Under the pieces are notes generated by a model, which did not search any database, was not told the DNA's origin, and worked only from the letters and a program-made list of their open reading frames with translations. Positions 49,748-59,775 of a DNA stretch of 64,000 bases are shown piece after piece. The DNA lies in assembly GCA_037179385.1 (NCBI GenBank), contig CM074193.1:41882846-41946845 (forward strand), given 5' to 3'. The number at the start of each line of letters is the position of its first letter. The first letter of the stretch is position 1. The translations under genes and the position numbers were made by a program. Source of the DNA: Holothuria scabra (Eukaryota > Echinodermata > Holothuroidea > Aspidochirotida > Holothuriidae).

Positions 49748-50392
49748 TCAAGAAGAGATGGAGAGAATCAGGAACCACATTAATGACATCGATATTTGGG
49801 AAAAGTGGTGGGGAAAAAATTTCAACCTCTCTTTACCCCTTTTAAAGGAATTTGCAGTTATATTTTCCACTGTTCTGGCACCACCCTCAATGTCATCCAT
49901 AGACCAAAATTTTTGATAGTCCCATCGGAGTTCACTGGGGCAGACACACCACAAACAGCAGTGTTTTGCACTGAAACCCTCCATACCCATTATTTGGTTA
50001 AGGAACTTCAGGTCTCTACCCAAGTATAACTTGACTTTTACACTTTCCTTACCAACAACAATTGCATCTGTGGTGTTTATCTCAGCAATCAATGGCCTGG
50101 GTGCATCTGCTAGTGCAGATTGTTTCTCAGTAACTCTAACAATTGCCAACAGATAGCTTCCACTACTGAATGAACAAGATGGTTTTCCTATGACACTAAA
50201 CGCAATGTTTGTTACATGTATACGCTTGCCTATGGTGGTACCTTCACCCGTGATCTTGACCTTGACAAAACCATCCTGAAATATCATGTCTCTACTAGAG
50301 TTACCGAATAATACTGATAAACTGGAACATAAGGTTTGTCTAAAGGATTGCCCAACGCTAACATAATTACTTACATCATTTCTTGTTTTCAA
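49748..50392 (-). pseudogene. Catalytic core fragment of the RAG1/Transib-like relic
   Basis: A 214-codon frame. VKVKITGEGTTIG (residues 43-55) aligns with the strand that holds the first catalytic aspartate in RAG1, but has Glu50 there. LYLGRDLKFLNQIMG puts an aspartate at 127. Cys146 and Cys149 (HCCLWC) follow at +19 and +22. SELRWDYQKFWSMDDIEGGA is a well-preserved stretch after it. Near 49,790 the reading moves one base: the adjacent frame continues VVPDSLHLFLRIAHQLINHL, so the end of this frame (ISMSLMWFLILSISS) is an out-of-frame artefact. Confidence 0.7.
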
Positions 50393-51220
50393 ATGTGCAA
50401 TCTGTATTCTTTTAGGAGAGTTCGGCAGTGCATAGTCAGCTCATGGTAGGCCCTTCGTGAGATGCTCTACGTGTCTCTTTATGATTAGAAGTTTGTCAAT
50501 GAGTTGTTCAGAGTCATGCTTCCGGCTTTGCTTCCTGGTATTCTCTACGTCAATAGCAACTTTACGACCCAATCTGTCTTAAACTTCCAGGCTTACTGGA
50601 GAGAAATATCCTCGGGCGAGCTCCTGCACACTCTTCTTGATCGATTTAATCCTTTCGATTTCCATTGTTCTTCTGTAGGGTGTGGAGTAAACCAACTTGT
50701 TTCTGGTCTTTACTTTTCCTGATGGTTTGTTAGGCAAAATATTCTCCATTTTCGTTCCAGCTCTCGATTTTCTGTCAGTAGTCGTGCTATTTTGTGTTTC
50801 GCCTCTTTCACCTTCTCAACAGACTTTCGCAACTTCTTCCCTTCTCTCTTGACATCTTCTTTCAACTTCCGCTTGGTTGGTGTATCAGTTTTACAGGGCA
50901 ACTTTAAAATGTAGTTTTATATTTTTCAGTCCTCCGTCACTTTCTTCCTGGAGTGGCCCCCCTTGCACTTTTGCAATCTTGACAGCATGTTCTTGAGCTT
51001 TTGGATGACTACCCTGGCCACGGATGGAAAGTCAGCTTTATTCACACCAACTTAGTGATTTTAAAATGTCTTAAGTAAGACTGACCCTACATTGGTTTGG
51101 TCTATTGAGCTGCCATGTGAAATTCCCAACTGATAGAGAAGGAAGTTGTTGATTGGTATTTCAATAGTATTTTGTAATATTGATCATCTTGGCTAGGGGC
51201 AGCAGTGACAATGTCCATTT

Positions 51221-51886
51221 CTATGAGCAAGCACACTCTGCTTGCAATATATGCCAAAGTGAACTAGTGGAGTAGTGCCATGGTTTCAGGATGCATTTAT
51301 TAGCGATGAATGATGCAAAGTCAAACTTATTTCCCATTCCTGGTACAAACTTCACTTTCATAGTATAACCTAGATGAGTGTGCTTTGAAGACAGGTCACT
51401 GTTAGTGGAAGTGTACTCATGCAATGGCGATTTTTCTGTCAGCCAGTATATAAATGATCCGCTTTTCACATAACTAAAATCCCCAAATCTGTTAACAAAA
51501 CGAAAATATCAGTCCTTTCCAATGACGTCGTTCAAGTCTGTCAGTTCAAGTAATATCCACTTACCAGGCTTACTCAAGACCTGGATACCACAATCAGTCA
51601 TTACTTTAAACGAATCTCTGGGCAGCGGTATACTAAGTTCTACAAGAAGATCAGACTTCCTGTTGCAGTGAAGTGACTCCTTTACTGCTATCTGAAGTTC
51701 AGACTTAAACCTGGATTCTGCCTCTCTTGAGGATTGGATCAAACTTTGGGGTATATTCACAACATCTGATGAGACTCGCCACCCATCAAATTTGCTGGAC
51801 CTGCCTATATAGTGTACTTTGAGCATACACTCACCATTTTCAACTTTTTGGTCGATAAAGCCTTGGAATTCCCACTGTATTTGCAC
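51221..51886 (-). pseudogene. N-terminal part of the RAG1/Transib-like relic
   Basis: One continuous frame of about 222 codons, broken only by a TGA at 51,509-51,511, between VIGKD and YFRFVNRFGDF, where a tryptophan codon TGG would fit. The first 60 residues (WEFQGF, then MLKVHYIG and SSKFDGWR) resemble a small Tudor or chromo-like barrel. The family of this part is otherwise unknown. The frame opens with GTG after an upstream stop. The preceding bases end in CAG, so the true 5' end may be a splice acceptor rather than a start codon. Confidence 0.6.
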
Positions 51887-54415
51887 CTACTCATCCATAC
51901 TATATTTTAATGCCCCTTCCTGCTGTACCTTAGTGGGCCTAGTATCACTTATGAAAATCCACTACAAACAATGTGCATACTGTCAGGCTCTTCACATTAT
52001 GCAAAATCATTACAAAATAGCTTACCCAATTACACCCACCAGAATGTTTCTTTAAATTTTTTGTTTGATCAGGTTAACAACAAAGGGTAAGATAATAAAA
52101 ATTGAAGCAATTAGGCTACTAAATTAGAACCAAATGTAAGCTATGTTTGTCTAAAAACTGTAATTACATGCAATTTGTCATTAACTATTTCATCTTTCTT
52201 TTTTGATTCAAACCATGTCACATTCTGCATTCACATGGTCCTGTGATATTTGGAGGTAGGGTCCAGGTTTTTTACAACTGAGTGTACGCACTCTATGCAG
52301 CGACCACAGCTTTTAGTAGGCTAGGCAGAAGGTGTTATATCCTGTCATTTTTACGTTCAAATTACTCGCAAAATCTGAATACATGTAGGTTTTGTAAACG
52401 GACAACATCTAGCCTCACAAAAATGTTCATCAAACGATTAACATACTTTAGTCTAAAGTGAATTGAAAATGGCAGACTTATTCGGGATACCACTAGTTAC
52501 TGTGGGAGTGTGTATAAAGAAGGAGCATTCTGTCATGGACGGTGAACATTCAGAGGGTCGGTATTTTCCTTGTGCGTACAGCCTCGATTTTTTTTCAAAA
52601 CAGTTCTAGGTAGCTCCAGGTGCCTTCAGGCTATGGATACCCCCCTCCCCCCCCCACACACACACACTGGAAAATACGTTACCGTACGCCAAAGAATTAT
52701 GCCAAAGTAGCTTTGAACCTAATCTGGATTTGGACGCCAGACTAGCATTAAGCGGGGCGCTGGACAAACTGGCACTTCTACAGTACACCTACCACATATG
52801 TGGATATTGTGCATACTCAGTGTACCGTCGGATGCGCATTTAAGAGCTGTCACATTTCAAGATTTTTACACATTATGTCAATGCAGGTGTCACTCAACGG
52901 GCCCGCACACTCGACGGTCACCCCACCATACACTCACACTGCACCATGTAATTTATCTTATGCAATTCATGGCACAAGCAAGGTTAATCAATAAATTTAG
53001 GCCAACTGTTGTACCATTGTCCTGGAGGAGTGAGGTACGCTGTTCGCAAACTTTATATCCGTACACCAAAGATCTCTGTGAGAAAGGCGCTACTTTCCAG
53101 TATGTCCCCCTTCCCCTTCTCAATACACACCCCTCACAGCCTCAGGCTTGGCTCTGCACAGAAGGTCTACTAGTAGTTAGCCTAGTAGGCACCACAAGCA
53201 TTTTGTAATGAAGCATGCTGTGTGTAAAAAATAAACAGGGCACCATACCTTGGCTAGGCAAAATTAAATTTACAGAAACATTTTTAAGGTAAGGCCTAGC
53301 TTATGGGGAGTTATCGTATTGTTACTTCTGTGTTACTGTTACATTGATAGGCTAGGCTAGCACATTAACAATAACGCGTTAGTGAAATTTGTAAACAACC
53401 AGTGACTCAAGTGTATGACTGTGACACGCAGCATGTGCTTGGGGTATTCCCTGTTAATGATAATATCAACTTGGCCTACAACCTGGCGTGCGAAACCCAT
53501 AAGAAAAACATCTTTTTCTCTGGTTTAGTTCCATAAAAACTATGAATCCCGTGGGGGAATTAGAATAGAAAGATTTCATCAATACGTATGAGAAATATCT
53601 AAATTCATCTTTTCTTCAATTGGTAGAATTCTGTCTGGGAAATTCTTTAGAGAAGCGTAAGGTGAGTTTTACTGTGAATTACGTGCAAGAGGTATGTAAT
53701 TCTGAGTTTTTTTGAGAGCGTTGTTCTGATTTGTTCGCAAAAACGCTGAAGGTTCCACTAGACCAATCAGATTCAATGTTACATGATTAGACGGAGCTCG
53801 AGTAGAGCTTTCGGTTTAAGCTGGTTTCGTACTTTACGGAGTTTTTGAACAGTCATGACGTTACTGTTTGATGGACGGAAAAAGGAGGATTTTCCACCGA
53901 AACGCCATTGAAGAAGAAACAAAGTTCAAACTTTTTCACTAAAAAACGCCGAAACTTGGCTATAAAGTTTTATTTTACAATAAGGAGAATAAATTTTTCT
54001 GCATTTTTGTGGATAAACTGAGTTTATGGGTTGTAGATATCAAGAAATCAATGAATGAAAGCAGCAATTCATAGCTACAAAACGCATTGTTACACACTGA
54101 ACGTATCAGAAGGCTCTCACAGGAAGCAAAAGCGAGTATAGTTCCGTTTAAGTCTGCGAAACGAAACAAAAAAAATTGCTGCTGATACAAAGTTGCACAC
54201 GTACACTGAATCAGCAGTGCCCATTAACATACAACGTCCGCTGGTGATATGGTCGTGTTATCAAGTTCGAGCTTTAGCCACACCCTAGGTAGTAGAATAG
54301 GGGCTACAATATTCTGATTTTCGGATTTTGTAGTTCTCAAATACGTCTCGAAGCAAGCTTATCACAGTCCGTGAGTATTTCTTACTTACGTGTTTCGTTA
54401 ACTTTACGAGTTGAA
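51887..54415. other. No recognisable gene
   Basis: Contains CA- and C-rich low complexity near 52,640-52,670. The 136-codon plus-strand frame at 52,798-53,208 is unbroken but has no recognised domain, and its sequence looks like translated non-coding DNA. The region 53,700-54,400 is somewhat richer in CpG than the AT-rich average. Confidence 0.4.
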
Positions 54416-54461
54416 ATGGATTTTAGAGGGCTATTTCTCTTATTTCTTTTCTACTTTTCCA
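54416..54461 (+). CDS. Possible first coding exon with signal peptide
   Basis: ATG at 54,416 opens MDFRGLFLLFLFYFS, a short polar start followed by an uninterrupted hydrophobic run, as in a signal peptide. The frame meets GTAAGT, a consensus splice donor, at 54,462-54,467, leaving one base of the next codon (a phase-1 exon). Phase-1 introns after signal peptides are common in secreted proteins. The rest of the gene would lie to the right, perhaps past the transposon relics; I could not find exon 2, and a short hydrophobic run can arise by chance in T-rich DNA. Confidence 0.3.
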
Positions 54462-54723
54462 GTAAGTTTAAAGCTCGTGCAAGGCTAAGTCACAGTTTGT
54501 CCTAGCGTTATACAGTATATATAGGTGAGTAAAGATGGCCGCTGGGCCTGTTTACATTTCAGAGCGCGTGATTACGTAAACACTTAACATTACTACGATA
54601 CGGTAATATGGATATTTAGAACACTCCTCTGTTCCTTATCGACGTATATATATATAACAATGATTGAAACTTGTTTAAAGGCTGGTAATGGGTAACTGGT
54701 AAAAAGCTAGGTAGTAGGCTTAA
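54462..54723. other. No recognisable gene
   Basis: AT-rich DNA between the possible first exon and the Penelope-like relic. It would be intronic if the exon is real. A TATATATA stretch lies near 54,645. Confidence 0.4.
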
Positions 54724-55056
54724 TCAGGGATTGTGGAAACTGTAATCACTGATAATCCCTATTTCTGTATTCAGACCCTCAATACGAGAAGTTAAAGCTA
54801 AAATCCATTTAGTTTCTGCATTACGACGGGCCTGTTCAGTAGAATACGATGAGCCCAATAGAATAGATTTAAGGTTGTTGAGTTTGTGATCAGGTAAGTT
54901 GTACTGCTCCCCGACTGCAAAGCCCTGAATATTGTCTCTGATCGAATGTTTATGATTATTAAACCACAGACGAAATTTTTAGCCTGTTTCACCAACATTT
55001 TTGCCTCTTTCACATTGTGTACAAATTAAAGGTAAACAGCATTGGTACTGTCACGT
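54724..55056 (-). pseudogene. Penelope-like element, GIY-YIG endonuclease C-terminus
   Basis: On the minus strand the frame reads LICTQCERGKNVGETG, a stop in place of an expected basic residue, KFRLWFNNHKHSIRDN, then NLPDHKLNNLKSILL, RRNAETKWILALTSRIEGLN and TEIGIISDYSF, with a stop at 54,724. The order VGETG - F--R---H--DI - H--LPDH - E--WI--L-----GLN is that of the GIY-YIG nuclease that follows the reverse transcriptase in Penelope-like retroelements. It nicks DNA for target-primed integration. The upstream reverse transcriptase is not found: the sequence breaks into a C/G run near 55,065. Because of the truncation and in-frame stop it is non-functional. Confidence 0.75.
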
Positions 55057-55135
55057 GTCAAAGGGGGGGGGGGAGGAATCTGCTTTATAGTGGTGTCCGG
55101 AGGGGGGAAGAGGGGATCAGTGATGATGTTTTTAC

Positions 55136-55790
55136 ATATTTGACATCTAGTTTTTCCACAAAGTTTGCTATTCTAGATCCAATTGATAATGTTGCAGATG
55201 ATTTTAGCAATAAACGGTACGGTCTAGGTATCTTTCTTGACTTTTCAAAAACCTTTGAAACTGCCAATCACAACATTTTACTTACACAGCACTATTATAA
55301 TGGCATTAGGGGTTGCTTTGGAATAGTTTGAAGTTATTTACAAAACCGGCAGCAATTTCTAAGCTTTCAATTATATTATCCAAGTTAAGGACAAATAACA
55401 TGTGGCGTTCCACAAGGGACCGACCCCGTTATTTCCTTTTATAAATGATATTAGAAAAAAATTCTAGTATTGTATCTTTCATTTTATTTGCTGATGACGC
55501 TTGTATTTTCTTCCGTCTTGCTAATCAGAATAGTGCGGCTGAATAGCCGGTCAACAAGAAATAAGAACATGTTTCTGCATGGTTCAGGGCTAATAAGCTT
55601 AAATTGAATATTGATAAGGTCACTTTTATGATTTTCCGCCCTTATCAAACAGCAATTTGTTATAGTGTGCTTTATAAAGATAGCCAGAATATTTCTTCTG
55701 TTAATACTACTAAGTTCCTCGGTGTAATAATTGGTAGAAATATTAAATGGACTGATTCATATTCAGAAAGTTGAAACCACAGTTTCGGTG
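55136..55790 (+). pseudogene. Non-LTR retrotransposon reverse transcriptase fragment
   Basis: Read rightwards across three frames: YGLGIFLDFSKTFETANHNI (the FLD-SKAFDT-NH motif), GIRG, then SYLQNRQQF, ITCGVPQGTDP (the GVPQG motif at 55,404-55,418), FINDIRK, SFILFADDACIFF (the catalytic FADD at 55,487-55,498), WFRANKLKLNIDK and TKFLGVIIGRNIKWTDSY. This is the palm and thumb of a Jockey/CR1-type polymerase that copies its RNA into DNA at the target site. The motifs are in canonical order but broken by stops and at least two frameshifts. The 5' endonuclease part is absent. It meets the minus-strand Penelope fragment at about 55,060, tail to tail. Confidence 0.8.
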
Positions 55791-55859
55791 CAACGAAAGG
55801 ACTTAAGTCTTATGTCCCCAAAGGTGTCTTGCTTTCTCTGTAAAAAACCTCTCCTTACT

Positions 55860-56650
55860 TACTTATTCAATTGATTCTAACTACAAGACAAATTATCAGT
55901 CAAGGATGCTTTTAAAATTTCAAAACTTCTGAAACAAGGGACTACATACGTAGTATGAGATAATGCTACCGCCTATGTATTTTACTTTACCCAATTTACC
56001 CAATTTACCCAAATTACCCAGTTATGGCCTTTGAGAGGGCACTCAAATTAAACAATCAGTCAGTTGTAGGCTTAAATTAAAGTGACGGTGAACTGGAAAC
56101 AAATCACGAAGAGGATGAAGATTGCTCCCTCGTTTCTCTCATCGAGGTGCTCCAAAAGAGCAAATATTCTATCGAATTTAGACCAGGACAATCGATACGT
56201 CCAACTTCTGATGAGGCTCAGCATCTAAAAAACAAGACCAGAATTATGTCTTGTTAAAAGTTTTAGAAACCTTACAGATCAGTTCTTCAAAGTATCTGCG
56301 GTCTTCAATTCCACCCCACAGCACAAAGATGCTACTTGTCTTATTACAAGACATGTCCGTTAAGAACGCATAAAAATTCAAAAGTTGAAACAAGGGACTC
56401 CAAACGTAGTATCAGGTAATGCCACCGCCTATCAATTTTAACTGAAGGTTATAGAAACCTTACAGAGCAGTGCTCCAAAGTATATGCGGTTTTTCATCTC
56501 ATTCTACAGCACATAGATGCTCCCTGTCTACCTGCAAGACAAATTATCCGTTAAAAACGCTTTCATATTTTAAAACTTCTAAAACAAGGGACTGTTTACG
56601 TAGTATCAGATAATCAGATAATGCTACCGCCTACCTATTTTACTTACTGC
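55860..56650 (+). repeat. Degenerate tandem repeat, unit about 200 bp
   Basis: AACAAGGGACT, then ACGTAGTAT and ATAATGCTACCGCCTA, occur near 55,930, 56,385 and 56,585. GAAACCTTACAGA-CAGT, GCGGT and CAGCACA-AGATGCT occur near 56,268 and 56,453. CAAGACAAATTATC occurs near 55,883 and 56,532. Order and spacing show two to three copies of a roughly 200-bp unit. Near 55,985 there is also a small array of ACCCAATTT units. Confidence 0.7.
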
Positions 56651-57642
56651 ACTCTCGTGGGGTGATGCTATCGCTGGATGCACTCTGGCTGCACTCTCGT
56701 GCATTATCCTCTCCCAATGCACAGGTCCAACGTTGATTAACCTTGTCCATTCATACATCACAATATTTTTTTATTTTAAAATACGAAAAAAGAGAAAATT
56801 TTATTGTTAAGCTCTCAACATCTTTATTAGAAGCACAACTCTCCACACCAATTGAATTCTATTGCATAAAGAATAGCCTAACCGCTTGTACTAGTTCGCA
56901 ATTAATGCTGTGTTTCAAGTTCACGTGCCGTATGAATAACGTCAACAGACTAGATCGTTCTTTTGTTGTAAAATACTCACGTTCTAAGTAGCAAAACAAC
57001 TCTTCACAACTGTTGAAAAGAAAATGTTCCGCGCAGTTCAAGGAGTGCTACGCAAGAAAGATTTCAAAAACATGATAATTATTTGATCAAGTTAGTAAAA
57101 TCAAAAAGGACAAAATTAGTAATTGGTTATAATAAGATTACATTACTCATTGCTTCTTGCAATCCGGTAAAAGTTTGTTGTTAGCTTACGTACTACATTG
57201 AAAATTTCATTGCATACTGTGTTTTACCTGCCGTATGAGTAACGTAAAAAGACATACTCAGTACACTTTAAAAGGTATGTAAAGGTGATTGCATTTGTGC
57301 TATTGCTAATGATATAACTGTTTATAACGATAACATTACTGCATTTTAAAACAGCGTTACCGCGTTGTTAAGTTTGTTGACTCATTTTTACTAACCTAAC
57401 GGAGCTAACATTTTAGGACGTTTAAAAGCTTGAACTTTGCTTTGGATGAAAACCGCGTGTTCTACTTATTTTGAATATAAACATTTACTGATTTCTGAAA
57501 GTGGCATTTGGTAAACAATTTGGAGAGGGACTGAGCAGCCCTGTTACTCTTAACAGCAGTGCTTAAGTTTGTGGAATAATCAGTAGCAACGTTAGATGAA
57601 GAGCTGCCATGCAAGTTGTCGTTGTGCGGCTTAGGTCTAAGC
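56651..57642. other. No recognisable gene
   Basis: AT-rich DNA. CTGCACTCTCGTG occurs twice near 56,650-56,700. No supported coding frame. Confidence 0.4.
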
Positions 57643-57966
57643 CTAGGTTGTTTGCCTTTTGTTTTGGGATATTGTGTACTGTTGATCCTTGTCTGTTATT
57701 AGGAACTCATGCAGAATTTTGGAACACATTCGTTTCTGGGAAATTGAAGCATCTTGAAAGTAACCTTGAATGCATTTTTCGTTTCTGTGGTCGCTCGTGG
57801 CCATGATGACACGTGTTTCAAACCCAGCATTATTGAGAGCTGTGATAGTTGTGGCTTGAATGATGTGGTTGGCGTACTTTTGGCTTTTGGCTTGCCTTTC
57901 CAGAATCTTCACCATTTGGCCCAGTGAATTGATACCTACGGGTGAATTGTACCATATGTTGTCTGG
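57643..57966 (-). pseudogene. Crypton-type tyrosine recombinase, C-terminal part
   Basis: About 107 codons with the C-terminal signature of Crypton-type tyrosine recombinases: IWYNSPVGINSLGQMVKIL, then KYANHIIQATTITALNNAGF, VIMATSDHRNEKCIQGYF. Such enzymes cut and rejoin DNA through a tyrosine. The expected H-x-x-R motif reads H-I-I-Q, so the conserved arginine is lost. The later histidine (SDHRNE) and the tyrosine nine residues on (GYF) are kept. Full-length Crypton enzymes are several times longer. The frame continues upstream to 58,077, but that part is made of repeated GACTCGAGTCAC DNA and is not recombinase. Without the arginine and the N-terminal half it should be inactive. A domesticated Crypton gene is less likely for the same reasons. 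Confidence 0.72.
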
Positions 57967-57983
57967 TTCCATTTGTTCTAACA

Positions 57984-58118
57984 AGTCACGACTCGAGTCA
58001 CTTCCTCTCAAAATGAAAGTGACTCGAAAGAATTCAGGAGTAATTTCCCAATTGAAAAGTTGAATGACTCGAGTCACTTAAAAGTTTGAAAACTGGTGAC
58101 TCGAGTCACTAATCTAGA
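57984..58118. repeat. Cluster of self-complementary ACTCGAGT motifs
   Basis: GACTCGAGTCACTT or AGTGACTCGAGTCACT-like palindromes occur three times within about 130 bp (near 57,988, 58,066 and 58,101), plus one decayed copy (GTGACTCGAAAG near 58,018). Confidence 0.75.
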
Positions 58119-59775
58119 CACTCGATTACAACACTGTCTGATTGCAACACAAATGATTTTGGCCTGTGAAAGAAGTACTCGCATTTTGGATTTAATTTAC
58201 TCAAGTACGTTTTGGTAGGAAGAATTAGGCTTAGATCTACAATAGCCCTAGCAATACACTAACTTTTCAAGAGTTTAACACCCCATTTGGTGGAGTTATT
58301 GGTTGAATTCTCATTCCTTGCTTCACTAATTTAATCCCTGTCCTCATCTATTGGGTTTGCAGAGTCTGCAGAATTTTCGGCAGTCTCTTTATCGTCTAAT
58401 GTGTTTAAATTAAAGTTTAGATCAAAGTTTATTCCTGATCGAGAAATCCATTGTTTGTTGATATTATGATGTACATAAAACAAACACACGTACCATATAT
58501 GGTCAATACATCAAAAACACCGTCCGTGCTAGTGTCATAATTACTGTATTCATCCGTCGGTGATTTTTACCGTGTTTTATCCATGGAGGATAAAGAACGT
58601 ACTATGTATTTTATCCGTGGAGGATAAAGGGGGTCTGGGGGTCTATCACGGATTAAGCACGGTCTCTTGACCAAAATGGACCAACGGGAATTCAGAACTA
58701 TTACCAAGCATGAATGAACTCTCTGCTTATATCACTAGAACCGTTACACCGCCTCCATTCGCGAGTATGAATGCCTTGCATTCTGAATTTTTCTAAGTGT
58801 CGGTCAAGGTTTAAGAATAATGTTTAGTGTATCTTCTTTGTAACAGATGTGATATTCCTGCTCAGCATTTAGCTTTAGGCCTTTATCTGTGTTCTTCCTC
58901 TCTCCTTTGATATCCCTTTCCCGTTTTGTGCCCCCCCCCTTGTTTCCTTTTACTTCGTACGACTCATCTGTCTATCGCTTGTATGTTGTGATTACATAGT
59001 TAAGGTGTTAATCGCTGTTTGTTTGTTTGTTTGCTTGTTTGTTTGTTTGTTTGTTTGTTAGATGGCGTAGCCTTGATACGCTTTTTATTCGGCTCGGTCT
59101 CGTCCACTTTATCTTGTATATGTAATTAATATGATGTTAGTAGGTTTAGTATCAGAATATGTTATAATGAAACTGCAAACTGCAAAATAATAAAAGACAA
59201 GGTAGGACACCTTACCGTACACCGCCGTAGGGCTTAGCACAAAATTATTCATGATTTCTTACTGTATACTTGATTTAACCTCTTATAGTACCACTTACAC
59301 CTGTCGGTGAATCAATTACTTTGGTTGAGCCAGCATGAAACTTCTGCTCAAAGTTTGGTACCAATTTGGAATGTTCATAGTAAAAAATACCGCTTGCTTA
59401 GCTTGAAAATATGCTTTGCTGTCCCCACCCCGCCCTAGATTTTTGAGGGGAGAAGGTATTTGCTGTCTTGTCCCCACTCCCCCAGCAATATGGGGGGGGG
59501 GGGGACATATATTTCTCTGTCTTGCTAACAAAAATTACTACAGCTAATAATCATCGTTCAAAGCCAACGTGAAGCATTTTCCTCCGTGGTGTCAGTTGAA
59601 TGTAAATGCAGTCGATGACGGGCTGTGATTGTACACTTGGATACAATTAATATGTCCACGGGGAATACAACTGATGCAAACGGCAGTTCAAATCGACGTT
59701 TATTGTTCCACAAACCGGTATCTTCTTCGAATGGAATTCCACCAGTAGGATCCTGCTGGTAGGTTGATGAACAGC
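58119..59775. other. No recognisable gene; direct repeats and microsatellite
   Basis: Near 58,570-58,630, TTTTATCC-TGGAGGATAAA occurs twice. A (GTTT)n microsatellite is at 59,017-59,059. A G run lies near 59,492. No coding frame is supported. Confidence 0.45.
59017..59059. repeat. (GTTT)n microsatellite
   Basis: About ten GTTT units with one GCTT interruption. Confidence 0.95.

Larger units (their letters stand above)
49038..51886 (-). pseudogene. Relic of a transposase with RAG1/Transib-like catalytic spacing
   Basis: Several frames in one direction spell the parts of one protein of a family I remember as repeated and uncharacterised in many invertebrate genomes. In order: a Tudor-like N-terminal part (51,886-51,221), a basic helical part (50,901-50,710), linker DNA with stops (50,700-50,400), a core with D-x18-C-x2-C (50,392-49,748), GPEHLKNFRNI near 49,545, H-x4-H-x19-E (49,448-49,200), and a zinc knuckle (49,121-49,080). 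These spacings equal those I recall for mouse RAG1 (D708-C727-C730; H937-H942-E962). The knuckle has the C-x2-C-x3-GH-x4-C form described for RAG1-like C-terminal tails. The first catalytic position reads E, not D. Frameshifts near 50,430, 49,790 and 49,215 and several stops make it non-functional. No RAG2-like Kelch frame is present nearby. An unnamed superfamily with the same fold is the alternative. Confidence 0.68.

Noticed and set aside
48000..53000. RAG2-like Kelch partner or CACAGTG-type terminal repeats for the RAG1/Transib-like relic
   Set aside because: None recognised on either side by eye; absence is not proof because the flanks are decayed.
52798..53208. 136-codon plus-strand frame
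   Set aside because: No recognisable domain, low-complexity composition and no splice support.
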